A stretch of DNA of 10,772 nt. Source: JBKJUK01 sp046590705 (GTDB taxonomy: Bacteria > Acidobacteriota > Thermoanaerobaculia > Gp7-AA8). Under the pieces are notes generated by a model. The model saw only the letters and a list, made by a program, of their open reading frames with translations. It did no database searches and was not told where the DNA came from. A program made the position numbers and the translations under genes. The stretch is from contig JBKJUK010000115.1 of the NCBI GenBank assembly GCA_046590705.1, positions 1 to 10,772 on the forward strand. Direction: 5' to 3'. Each line of letters starts with the position of its first letter. Position 1 is the stretch's first letter. Of the stretch, positions 1 through 6,376 are shown in pieces.

Positions 1-431
1 GTGTGGAAAGGGCCCGGGCCTACGCGAAACGGCTCGGAGCCACTCTGGCCATCATCGACAAGCGCCGTTTCGCAGCGAATCAGACCGAAGTGATGAATAT
101 CATCGGCGACGTGAGCGGAAGGAATGTGGTGATCGTCGATGACATCATCGACACGGCTGGAACGCTGATCAATACGGTGGAGGCGCTGGTACGTGCAGGA
201 TCCCGGTCCATCTCTGCGACCTGCTCTCATGCCGTGCTGTCGGGCCCGGCCATCACGCGCATCAACGAAGCGGCTCTGGATCAGGTCATCGTGACTACGA
301 CCATGCCCACTGCGGACAAGGAAGCGGAGTGTCCGAAGCTGGTCAGTCTCTCGATTGCAGAGCTCCTGGCGCAGGCCATTCAGCGCATACATGAAGAAGA
401 CTCTGTGAGTTCGCTCTTCGACATAATCTGA
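1..431 (+). CDS. prs: Ribose-phosphate pyrophosphokinase (PRPP synthetase), C-terminal part
   Basis: The enzyme transfers pyrophosphate from ATP to ribose 5-phosphate to make PRPP for nucleotide, histidine and tryptophan synthesis in the cytosol. Only the last 142 or so residues are present; the gene enters from the left edge, so roughly the first 170 residues of a usual protein of about 315 are missing, including the ATP-binding loop. The visible part reads like family members throughout: an IIDKRR segment, then IIGDVSGRNVVIVDD, then the PRPP-binding loop VVIVDDIIDTAGT at 126-164, with the two aspartates and the DTAGT turn that hold the ribose phosphate. The ending ISMF-type tail appears here as VSSLFDII. 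The GTG at position 3 is an internal valine codon, not a start. The next gene is rplY, the usual prs neighbour in many bacteria, but 245 bases away with its own likely promoter. Confidence 0.96.
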   Translation, partial: VERARAYAKRLGATLAIIDKRRFAANQTEVMNIIGDVSGRNVVIVDDIIDTAGTLINTVEALVRAGSRSISATCSHAVLSGPAITRINEAALDQVIVTTTMPTADKEAECPKLVSLSIAELLAQAIQRIHEEDSVSSLFDII

Positions 432-446
432 ACGGGCCCGCACGAT

Positions 447-546
447 GTAGGGGCGCGTTGCGCGCGCCCGATCTCTCGTGCAGTTAGATGACCGGAGCCT
501 GTACCTGAAACGCGCCGGGGAGCGGGCGAGCGCAGCTCGCCCCTAC
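447..546. repeat. REP-like inverted doublet between prs and rplY
   Basis: Two small palindromes face each other. The left half starts gtaggggcg (447-455) and contains a 7-bp stem, gggcgcg (451-457) with cgcgccc (463-469). The right half contains gggcgag (524-530) with ctcgccc (536-542) and ends cgcccctac (538-546), the exact reverse complement of the left outer 9 bases. The arrangement is that of a REP doublet or REPIN: two imperfect palindromic units in opposite orientation around a short spacer. It has no T-tract, so it is not a standard terminator, although the hairpins could slow polymerase or protect the prs mRNA 3' end. Genome-wide copy number cannot be seen here. Confidence 0.6.
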
Positions 547-594
547 GAAGTTCCGATCGCGTGCTACAGCCCTCTCGCATGAGATCGCGCAACC

Positions 595-603
595 TGCTAG
601 AAT
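595..603 (+). promoter_or_regulatory. Possible extended -10 promoter for rplY
   Basis: TGC followed by TAGAAT (598-603) fits an extended -10 element (TGnTAnAAT). No good -35 hexamer is seen 16-18 bases upstream, which extended -10 promoters tolerate. It would give a leader of about 65 bases before the rplY ATG and would explain how rplY is expressed behind the repeat doublet that separates it from prs. This is a consensus match only. Confidence 0.35.
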
Positions 604-676
604 CACGCGCCCGCTGGAATATCCACCCGCCTGGGCCGCTTCAACGCTGTCGTACAAATCTAAGGAGTAACGAATC

Positions 677-1327
677 ATGGCTGAATTGACGTTGGAAGTT
701 TCCCGTCGCGAAGACTCGGGGAAGGGATTTGCGAGAAAACTTCGCCAGGCAGGAAAAGTTCCCGCGATCGTCTATGGCGGTCACAAAGAATCCGTATCGA
801 TCAGCGTTGACCGCAAGACGGTTACCGAGCTGGTCCAGAAGAGTGAGCATGGTATTCGTTCAGTTTTCCTGCTGAAGGTCGCCGATTCTGATCAGAATCC
901 TCATGCCATGATCAAAGACATCCAGATGGACCCGATCTCACGCACGATGAAGCACATCGATTTCGTCCGCGTGGTCATGGATGAAGTTCTTCGTGTCACC
1001 GTGCCGGTCCACGCCATCGGCACTCCGATCGGCGTCAAGATCGGTGGTGGAATTCTCGATTTCGCACTCCGCGAGCTTCACATCGAGTGTCTTCCGAACG
1101 CCATCCCTGATTCGATCGACGTAGACGTCTCGAAGCTCGACCTTCACGCCGCAATCCATGTGTCGGATCTCGAGATTCCTTCCGGTGTCAAAGTACTCGA
1201 CGCACCTGAGCTGCTCATCCTCACGATTGCCACTCCGCGTGTGGAAGAAGTTGCTCCCGAGGTTGCTGCTGTCGCAGAGCCTGAAGTGGCGGCAAAGAAA
1301 GGTAAGGCTGAGGAAGAGAAGAAGTAG
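677..1327 (+). CDS. rplY: 50S ribosomal protein L25, CTC (TL5) form
   Basis: A 216-residue L25 protein that binds 5S rRNA in the large ribosomal subunit. The N-terminal half (about residues 1-92) is the L25 beta-barrel, with the typical opening in which RKLRQAGKVPAIVYGG lies near residues 20-35. The second half (about 95-183) is the extra CTC/TL5 beta domain, including the HIDFVRV segment and the IGTPIGVKIGGG strand-loop. The last 30 or so residues are a low-complexity Ala/Glu/Val tail ending in a Lys/Glu stretch, probably disordered. The ATG start is fixed by a strong Shine-Dalgarno sequence, taaggag (661-667), nine bases upstream. In many bacteria pth follows in the same operon; here a strong terminator follows and no pth is seen. 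The long two-domain form is the one known from Thermus and many non-enteric bacteria, unlike the short L25 of E. coli. Confidence 0.96.
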   Translation: MAELTLEVSRREDSGKGFARKLRQAGKVPAIVYGGHKESVSISVDRKTVTELVQKSEHGIRSVFLLKVADSDQNPHAMIKDIQMDPISRTMKHIDFVRVVMDEVLRVTVPVHAIGTPIGVKIGGGILDFALRELHIECLPNAIPDSIDVDVSKLDLHAAIHVSDLEIPSGVKVLDAPELLILTIATPRVEEVAPEVAAVAEPEVAAKKGKAEEEKK

Positions 1328-1372
1328 CTCAGTCGGCGCGGCTTCGACCGCATCGGATCGGATAGTGAAAGA

Positions 1373-1400
1373 GAAAAGCCCCGCCCCCGCGGGGCTTTTC
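1373..1400 (+). terminator. Hairpin terminator after rplY
   Basis: A perfect 12-bp stem, gaaaagccccgc (1373-1384) paired with gcggggcttttc (1389-1400), closes a four-base CCCC loop 45 bases after the rplY stop. The GC-rich core with A-run and T-run arms is the usual layout of an intrinsic terminator, and the symmetry means it could act in both directions. The 161 bases from here to the next gene hold no further feature that I can support. Confidence 0.85.
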
Positions 1401-1549
1401 GTTGTGTAGCGTAGTGCAGTAGAGAAGAATGCCTGAATCGAGTGTGGGCGCCGGACCTTGGAAGTTTCCTTCGTCTAACGCCAGAACGATAGTGAATTTT
1501 CATCAGATCGATGACGTCGTCGTCTGGACTACGAGCAAAGCGAGAGCCT

Positions 1550-1554
1550 GGAGG
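1550..1554 (+). promoter_or_regulatory. Ribosome binding site that sets the start of the propeller lipoprotein
   Basis: GGAGG lies seven bases before the ATG at 1562. The same reading frame stays open upstream to an ATG at 1511, but no comparable site precedes that one, so 1562 is the better start. Confidence 0.7.
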
Positions 1555-1561
1555 TTCGGCA

Positions 1562-2920
1562 ATGGCAGGAATGTTCAACTACTTCAATCGCGTCGGCGAC
1601 GCTGTTCCAACTCACGCCAGCTGCTCAAAGGGGGGGACCCTCAGGTTGTCTGTTCTGACCCCTTTCGTGATCGCTCTGATTCTGTCGTCCGGGTGCGGTG
1701 TCGAACCAGTCGCAGACCTCGGGTTCGAGTCGGCATCGACGGTCGCAATCGCGCAGCCCTCGGTGCCTGGATCGAAGCAGTCGAACCGGAAATTCGAGTT
1801 TGCCGAGTCCCCCGCTGGCCCGGCCAGCGCCGAACCATTCCTGTCGACTACCTCGGGTGGCACTCTGCTCCTGAGCTGGATCGAGAAAGCGGAGAAAGGG
1901 CAGATGCACTTGAAGTTTTCTGAACTGCGCGGGGGCAAGTGGTCTCCGTCCCGCACCATTGTTCGGAGCGACAAGTTGTTCGTGAACTGGGCAGATTTTC
2001 CATCGATCGTCGAGGCCAACGGAGTTTTATTCAGTCACTGGCTGCAGAAGAGCGGCAACGGCAAATACGCCTACGACGTACACCTGTCCAGTTCCAAAGA
2101 CAACGGTAAAACCTGGATGAAGTCTGTGATTCCTCACCGCGACAAAACTGAGAGTGAACATGGTTTTGTCTCGCTGTTACCGATTCCAGGGAAGAAGTCC
2201 GTAGGTGTGGTCTGGCTCGACGGACGCGAAGTGAAAGGTGGCCATGATGCGCCCGCTGGTGCCATGACCCTGCGATACGCGGTCATAGGTGATGACGGAA
2301 AAGTAACGAATGAGAAATTGATCGACAGCAGGGTCTGCGACTGCTGTCAGACTGGCGCGACCATGACTTCCTCCGGCCCTCTGGTCGCCTGGCGAGATCG
2401 ATCGGACAACGAGGTCCGGGATATTTTCTTCGCGCGAAGTGGCAAAGGCGGTTGGTCGATACCAGCTGCGGTCAACCCGGACAACTGGAAAATTGCAGGA
2501 TGCCCGGTGAATGGGCCGCAACTCGACTCCAGCGGCAATTCATCCGTGATTGCCTGGTACACCGCTGCAGGTGAGGTGCCGCGAGTGAACGCCGCCTTCG
2601 CCACCAGCGACTCTGCCTTCGCAAAGCCTGTTCGAATCGACCAGGGATCGCCTCTGGGACGAGTCGACGTGGTGATGGTCGATCCTTCGAATGCCGTCGT
2701 CGTCTGGATGGAAAAGATCGGAACGCAGGCCGAGTTGCGGGTGCGCCGCCTCAGCAAAGCGGGGAGCACAGGAGCGCCGCTGACGATTGCGCGCTCAACC
2801 AGCGCAAGGCCGTCCGGCTTTCCGCGTGCTGTAATTGCCAGAGGTGCCTTGTATGTTGCATGGACTGATACGGAGTCCTCTCGCGTGAAAGTAGCTCGCG
2901 TAGGACTAGGGGAGATCTGA
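1562..2920 (+). CDS. Sialidase-like (BNR/Asp-box) beta-propeller lipoprotein with CxCC motif
   Basis: A 452-residue exported protein. Residues 27-44 form a hydrophobic signal segment ending LSSG before Cys45, a slightly atypical lipobox (Ser at -3), so it is probably lipid-anchored. The body has repeated short beta-strand motifs such as GVVWLDGR, LVAWRDRSD, SVIAWYTAA, VVVWMEK and LYVAWTD, as expected for a six-bladed propeller, and one clear Asp-box, S-K-D-N-G-K-T-W, at residues 178-185. I see no RIP motif or other catalytic sialidase signature, so sialidase activity is not supported despite the usual database label. A cysteine cluster, VCDCCQT (Cys259, 261, 262), and a later IAGCPVNGP (Cys314) look like family hallmarks and could form disulfides or bind metal. 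The start at 1562 is chosen for its GGAGG; an upstream ATG at 1511 would add 17 residues. It is coupled to the TlpA-like gene, which starts one base after this stop. Confidence 0.82.
   Translation: MAGMFNYFNRVGDAVPTHASCSKGGTLRLSVLTPFVIALILSSGCGVEPVADLGFESASTVAIAQPSVPGSKQSNRKFEFAESPAGPASAEPFLSTTSGGTLLLSWIEKAEKGQMHLKFSELRGGKWSPSRTIVRSDKLFVNWADFPSIVEANGVLFSHWLQKSGNGKYAYDVHLSSSKDNGKTWMKSVIPHRDKTESEHGFVSLLPIPGKKSVGVVWLDGREVKGGHDAPAGAMTLRYAVIGDDGKVTNEKLIDSRVCDCCQTGATMTSSGPLVAWRDRSDNEVRDIFFARSGKGGWSIPAAVNPDNWKIAGCPVNGPQLDSSGNSSVIAWYTAAGEVPRVNAAFATSDSAFAKPVRIDQGSPLGRVDVVMVDPSNAVVVWMEKIGTQAELRVRRLSKAGSTGAPLTIARSTSARPSGFPRAVIARGALYVAWTDTESSRVKVARVGLGEI
2908..2914 (+). promoter_or_regulatory. Ribosome binding site supporting a TTG start
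   Basis: AGGGGAG sits inside the last codons of the propeller gene, seven bases before the TTG at 2922. No ATG or GTG gives an equally complete signal peptide, so this site supports TTG initiation and translational coupling of the two genes. Confidence 0.6.
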
Positions 2921-2921
2921 T

Positions 2922-3536
2922 TTGAATCGCACCGAAGCCATTGCTCTATTGCTGGTCTGCACCTTCAGTTTCACAGCTTGCAGCAGAGAGTCCGCCCGGC
3001 CTGAGACTGCAGCTGGAGGAAATCGTGCAGACGTAAATGCTTCTTCTCGCGATGGGCGCTCCGGCGCTTCATCAGCTACTCCGGGCACACTCCTGAAAGT
3101 CGGCCAGGCCTTTCCCGCGTACTCCGCGACGACACTTTCCGGGCAACGCTGGGACCTCTCCGCACTTTCAGGAAATCCGATCCTGCTGAACGTCTGGGCC
3201 ACATGGTGCGGACCCTGCCGTCACGAGACCCCTGAACTCGTCCGTCTTCACGAACAGTACGCGACAAAAGGCCTGCAGATCATCGGGATCAGCATCGATG
3301 AACCCGACTCTAAAACCGCAGTCGAGGATTTTGTCCGCGAATACGAAGTGAACTATCCAATCGTTCTCGATCCGGGCGGAAAGATTCTCGAGATGTCGCA
3401 GGCGAGCATCGTTCCCTATTCCATCCTCATCGATCGCGCCGGTAAAGTGAGCTGGGTCAAGTTCGGGATGTTCACTGACGGAGACCCGGAGCTGCGTCAG
3501 AAGATCGAGGCGTTGCTGAAGGAGACGGCCCGATAA
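2922..3536 (+). CDS. TlpA/ResA-like thioredoxin-fold lipoprotein
   Basis: A 204-residue membrane-anchored thiol-disulfide protein acting outside the cytoplasm. Residues 1-19 are a hydrophobic signal segment before Cys20 (FTAC, an imperfect lipobox). Residues 21-60 are a polar Ser/Ala/Arg linker. The AhpC-TSA/redoxin domain follows, with LLNVWATWCGPC carrying the active pair Cys96-x-x-Cys99, the E-T-P-E-L helix after it, an IIGISIDEP strand and the cis-proline loop IVPYS (Pro165) before ILIDRAG. All residues needed for redox chemistry are present. Family members reduce apocytochrome c, keep copper-site cysteines reduced or serve other periplasmic thiol clients. The gene starts with TTG one base after the stop of the cysteine-bearing propeller gene, so the two are surely co-translated; the propeller is a possible client, which is inference. 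A Tyr follows the cis-Pro, where many homologues have Thr. Confidence 0.9.
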   Translation: MNRTEAIALLLVCTFSFTACSRESARPETAAGGNRADVNASSRDGRSGASSATPGTLLKVGQAFPAYSATTLSGQRWDLSALSGNPILLNVWATWCGPCRHETPELVRLHEQYATKGLQIIGISIDEPDSKTAVEDFVREYEVNYPIVLDPGGKILEMSQASIVPYSILIDRAGKVSWVKFGMFTDGDPELRQKIEALLKETAR

Positions 3537-3561
3537 GCATGGAGTGGGCGCGGTTGTGTGG

Positions 3562-3717
3562 CACAGGCAATCCTGCCTGTGACGGGACAAACTGACTTTG
3601 AAGGACGATTTCGTTCCGCCCTGACTTACGCTATTTCTATTGCAACCCGCGGTGACTCGTGCGAAGGAATGCTGGGTTTGAACTCACTTTGGCGCGCCAC
3701 AGGCAGGATTGCCTGTG
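3562..3717. repeat. REPIN-like inverted pair of 20-base palindromic units
   Basis: The unit cacaggcaatcctgcctgtg at 3562-3581 recurs as its exact 20-base reverse complement at 3698-3717. Each unit is itself a hairpin (cacaggca with tgcctgtg, four-base loop). A tgtgg motif lies just outside both units, directly adjoining on the left and offset by two bases on the right. The 116 bases between them look non-coding. The pair sits between the ends of two convergent genes, the typical place for REP/REPIN sequences, and may help end or stabilise both transcripts. No T-tract is present. Confidence 0.75.
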
Positions 3718-3730
3718 CTCCACATACAGA

Positions 3731-3925
3731 CTACGGCACCTTGCGTCGATCAGTCCCTTCCCGGCTCGACGACCTGCGCTCGCGCTGTCTCTCGATGAAT
3801 TCTTTGACGGCGGTGGTGACGCTCTTTCCGATGGCGTACATCATCAACCGGAGTGGAACGAACGCCAGCAGCAACGCCAGAAGTATCGCCCCGACTGCGA
3901 TCAGAATTGTTGTAGCTGTCGACAT
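3731..3925 (-). CDS. Small single-pass membrane protein of unknown function
   Basis: A 64-residue protein. Residues 5-31 are one strongly hydrophobic helix (ILIAVGAILLALLLAFVPL); residues 33-48 could form an amphipathic helix, and the tail from residue 44 on is rich in Arg, Lys and Glu (IERQRERR, then TDRRKVP). By the positive-inside rule the tail should lie in the cytoplasm. The ATG at 3925 is preceded by gggag with about six bases of spacing. The frame stays open far upstream, but that part only runs antisense and out of frame across the dehydrogenase gene, so the short form is preferred. It lies 68 bases downstream of the dehydrogenase on the same strand and may share its mRNA, although the AT-rich stretch around 3955-3965 could hold its own promoter. 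I do not recognise the family. Confidence 0.6.
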   Translation of the reverse strand: MSTATTILIAVGAILLALLLAFVPLRLMMYAIGKSVTTAVKEFIERQRERRSSSREGTDRRKVP

Positions 3926-3993
3926 CGATTTCTCCCGAACTGCCTTTCCATGAGCAATATTTAAGCCGCCAGGAGTTCCTTGCGGAAAGAGTC

Positions 3994-4782
3994 TCAGTGA
4001 AAGTAAGACCCGCCGTTCACATCGATGGTGACCCCTGCCAGATAGTCCGACATGTCTGAGGCCAGAAACAGGATCACCTTGGCCACATCCTCTACGGAGG
4101 CGACGCGACCGACAGGGATCTGGGCCAGGATGTCCGCTTTGTGGGCCTCGATTTCTCCTCGGGCCATATCGGTATCGACGAAGCCGGGAGCGACGCAGGT
4201 CGCGATGATGCCTTCTCCCCCGCAGGAACGCGCCAGCGAGCGCGTGAGATTGACGAGGGCCGCTTTCGAGGCACCATAGTCCGCGAATTCCGTCTCGCCT
4301 CGAAAGGCAGCGCGCGACGCGACGTTGATGATCTTTCCGCCGCCTCCCTGTTTTCGCATTTGCTGCATGGCCAGGAAGGTTGCATTCGCAGCGCCGAATA
4401 CGTTTACGGCAAACGTCTCTCGCCATCCGCGCTGCCAACTGTCGTAATCGTTCTCCTGAAAAGGATTCGAAGCGAAGATGGCAGCGTTGTTGACCAGAAT
4501 GTCGAGACGGCCGAACCGTTCGACGGAAGCATCTACCAGTCGTCTGACCTGCTCGGGATCTCCGACGTCCGCCTGAACCGGGAAGGCGCTTTCTTCCCCG
4601 AGCAGTGCCACCAGTTCATGGGCGGCGACTTCGTTGCTGGCGTAGTTGACTACGATTTTTGCGCCGGCCGCTGCGAGGAGTTCGGCTGCGCTTCTTCCGA
4701 TTCCGCGGGAGGCGCCGGTGATGAGTACGACCTTGCCGGTGAGGTCGATGGAGCAGGAGGGTGGGAGTTTATTGTCGTGCAC
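3994..4782 (-). CDS. Short-chain dehydrogenase/reductase, FabG-like
   Basis: A cytosolic NAD(P)-dependent oxidoreductase of the classical SDR family, 262 residues if it starts at the GTG used here. The Rossmann cofactor motif TGASRGIG lies at residues 22-29, the NNAA motif at 98-101, and the catalytic tetrad is complete: Asn127, Ser156, Tyr169 and Lys173 (YGASK). The NYASN segment after the second strand resembles NADP-preferring FabG-type enzymes. The end, DVNGGSYFH, is typical of the C-terminus of the fold. The substrate cannot be told from sequence; 3-oxoacyl-ACP or another keto/hydroxy compound is possible, but fatty-acid genes are absent nearby. The start is uncertain: no good ribosome binding site precedes the GTG, and the frame remains open to a TTG at 4902, which would overlap the divergent dehydratase gene by 25 bases. 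The domain itself starts around residue 11 of this version. Confidence 0.88.
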   Translation of the reverse strand: MHDNKLPPSCSIDLTGKVVLITGASRGIGRSAAELLAAAGAKIVVNYASNEVAAHELVALLGEESAFPVQADVGDPEQVRRLVDASVERFGRLDILVNNAAIFASNPFQENDYDSWQRGWRETFAVNVFGAANATFLAMQQMRKQGGGGKIINVASRAAFRGETEFADYGASKAALVNLTRSLARSCGGEGIIATCVAPGFVDTDMARGEIEAHKADILAQIPVGRVASVEDVAKVILFLASDMSDYLAGVTIDVNGGSYFH

Positions 4783-4877
4783 GGCGCGGATAATATCGCA
4801 ACAGCTCCGGGAGGTTCGGGGCGCGGGTCCGACTCGCTTCCGGAAGTACAATCGACGAGTCTCGCAAGGAGCAGCCA

Positions 4878-5186
4878 ATGACAAGTTCGGAGAAAGACTC
4901 AAGATTGGAAGGGACTAATCTGGCGGAGGCCGTCGCCACGCTAGGAGAGGGCTGGAAGGTCGAAGCGAATCACCATCTGCAGAAAGAGTTCAAGTTCCCA
5001 GACTTTATGACCGCGCTGGCTTTCGTGAATGCCATAGCGGTGATCGCCGAGGAGCAGCAGCATCACCCTGACATTACGCTGACGTGGGGGAAAGTCAGTC
5101 TGTCAGTGTGGACACATACGCTGAACGGCCTTTCAACGAAAGATATCCGTCTCGCGAAAAGCATCAACGGAATACCCCGAGGCTGA
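4878..5186 (+). CDS. phhB: 4a-hydroxytetrahydrobiopterin dehydratase (pterin-4a-carbinolamine dehydratase)
   Basis: A 102-residue cytosolic enzyme that dehydrates 4a-hydroxytetrahydrobiopterin made by aromatic amino acid hydroxylases, so that the pterin can be recycled. The family core is plain: EEQQHHPD with His62, His63 and Pro64, then the W-G-K-V-S-L-S-V-W strand and the THTLNGLSTKD segment, which carries the third active-site histidine. Length matches the family (about 95-115). The ATG is supported by aaggag (4866-4871), six bases upstream. No phenylalanine hydroxylase or pterin gene lies in the window; isolated copies are common, and some act in molybdopterin or pterin repair, so the pathway is open. 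It is divergent from the dehydrogenase, with only 95 bases between the chosen starts, which must hold promoters for both. Confidence 0.93.
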   Translation: MTSSEKDSRLEGTNLAEAVATLGEGWKVEANHHLQKEFKFPDFMTALAFVNAIAVIAEEQQHHPDITLTWGKVSLSVWTHTLNGLSTKDIRLAKSINGIPRG

Positions 5187-5199
5187 TTTCTTTCTTACT

Positions 5200-5270
5200 T
5201 CATCGTTCTGCGTTCTGAGTTCTGCGTTCATCAGCCTCTACTCCGGCCCCCGACCCCGGCCCCCGGCCTG
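5200..5270. repeat. Heptamer-phased tandem repeats between convergent genes
   Basis: Three 7-base steps, ttctgcg (5206-5212), ttctgag (5213-5219) and ttctgcg (5220-5226), are followed by a second, C-rich run at 5244-5270 built of cggcccc, cgacccc, cggcccc and cggcctg steps, with one base shared at a slip. The stretch 5200-5224 is repeated without change at 9788-9812. It lies between the ends of the dehydratase and transporter genes, which converge. A period of seven cannot keep a reading frame, so this is non-coding DNA. Confidence 0.7.
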
Positions 5271-5281
5271 CAGTTACGCAC

Positions 5282-6376
5282 TCACACCAGCTTCTTATGG
5301 ATCAACTCGCGCTTGATGAAGGTGTAGATGATGGGAGCCATCACGATTCCCTGGACGCCGAAGAGGACTTCTCCGATCAGGATGGCCAGCAGGATCTCCC
5401 AGATCTCAGAATCGGTCTTGTTTCCGACGATTCGGGAATTCACGATGTACTCGAGTTTGTGGATGGCCACCAGGAACAGCAGCGAGGCAATGGCCACGGC
5501 GGGCGAGACCCCCAGTGAGACCACCACGATGACCGAATTCGAAATGAGGTTTCCGAGCACAGGAATCAACCCGCAGACGAAGGTGATGAAGATGATGGTC
5601 ATTGTGAAGGGCAGAGAGCGGGCGAATAGCGGCAGCAGAATCAAAAGATAAAGACCCGTCAGCACTGTGTTGATTGCTGAAATTTTCACCTGCGCCGAGA
5701 CCACCTGTGCGAAGGCTCGACTGAAACGTTGCACTTTCTGGCGGAGGTAGAAGCCGAGCGGACCGTTGGTCGGCAGCGCTGCATCTTTGCGGCGGTGACG
5801 CAGGAACACCATCGCAGCCAGAAGGATGGCCATGATCGTGTGCGCAATTGCCATGCTGAAGCTTTCGCCCAAGCTGCCGATTGCTTCGGCGTGTTCCTTG
5901 AGCCAGTCGGCGACGAGCACCTTCAGATCATCCGCGTCCTTCAGTGCTTCCGGAAAGAGCTCGTATCCACCGACGCCCATCAGCCACACTCTGGTCGACT
6001 CCAGCACCTGGGCCATCTTCTTCATCAGCGCAGGAATGTTGGTCATCTGCGCGCGAACGATCGAGAACACCAGCGCTGACGCACCGGCCACCGCCGCCGT
6101 TCCAATCACGACTGCGGCCAGAATGGAAAGCGGTCGGACGGCCCGACCATGGATCCGGCCTGACAGATACGAAGCGGTCTTGTTCAGCAGGAGATAGAAG
6201 GCCAGTCCGGCTAGCACTGCGGGTACCAGTCGCTGGTAGAAAATTAACAGCAGCGCGCCCGCAGTGAAGATCCAGGCAGCGATTTCGTGACTGGTTATCC
6301 TCGGATCTGGAAGACCGGGGTACGTTTCGTCAAAGTTGATTCTCGGATCAGTCGAACGATCCACGGGTTCTGACAT
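5282..6376 (-). CDS. AI-2E family transporter (PerM/TqsA type membrane permease)
   Basis: A 364-residue inner-membrane protein of the AI-2E transporter family (PF01594), of usual length. The first 28 residues are polar and cytoplasmic. Hydrophobic segments lie at about 32-64 (two helices), 83-107, 174-192, 232-253, 256-290, 291-306 and 326-353. Family marks include GLIPVLGNLIS at 269-279 and the NSRIVGNKTDSEIW segment near 313-326, just before the last helix pair. Members include the E. coli autoinducer-2 exporter TqsA, PerM and some Na+/H+ antiporters, so the name does not prove quorum-signal transport, and nothing nearby suggests it. The ATG at 6376 has only a weak ribosome binding site. 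A TACAAT hexamer eight bases before the start on this strand could be a -10 element giving a nearly leaderless mRNA, but no -35 is visible. Confidence 0.9.
   Translation of the reverse strand: MSEPVDRSTDPRINFDETYPGLPDPRITSHEIAAWIFTAGALLLIFYQRLVPAVLAGLAFYLLLNKTASYLSGRIHGRAVRPLSILAAVVIGTAAVAGASALVFSIVRAQMTNIPALMKKMAQVLESTRVWLMGVGGYELFPEALKDADDLKVLVADWLKEHAEAIGSLGESFSMAIAHTIMAILLAAMVFLRHRRKDAALPTNGPLGFYLRQKVQRFSRAFAQVVSAQVKISAINTVLTGLYLLILLPLFARSLPFTMTIIFITFVCGLIPVLGNLISNSVIVVVSLGVSPAVAIASLLFLVAIHKLEYIVNSRIVGNKTDSEIWEILLAILIGEVLFGVQGIVMAPIIYTFIKRELIHKKLV

Noticed and set aside
1144..1578. 144-codon minus-strand open frame after rplY
   Set aside because: It covers the rplY 3' end and the terminator hairpin in antisense and has Ser/Arg-rich shadow composition.
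1562..2920. True sialidase (neuraminidase)
   Set aside because: There is only one Asp-box and no RIP motif or catalytic triad visible; the fold is supported but the activity is not.
3558..3964. Two plus-strand open frames of 101-131 codons
   Set aside because: They run across the REPIN-like repeat and antisense to the small membrane protein, with no ribosome binding site or recognisable domain.
3926..4438. Long upstream extension of the small membrane protein frame on the minus strand
   Set aside because: It overlaps the dehydrogenase in another frame of the same strand and reads as Arg/Gly-rich out-of-frame protein; only the part from the ATG at 3925 has a ribosome binding site and sensible composition.
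4141..4881. 246-codon plus-strand open frame
   Set aside because: It is antisense to the dehydrogenase, which has complete family motifs; the plus-strand protein has no recognisable domain and overlaps the dehydratase start.
5282..6376. Quorum-sensing role from the AI-2E transporter name
   Set aside because: The family covers several transport functions and no autoinducer synthesis or sensing gene is present.
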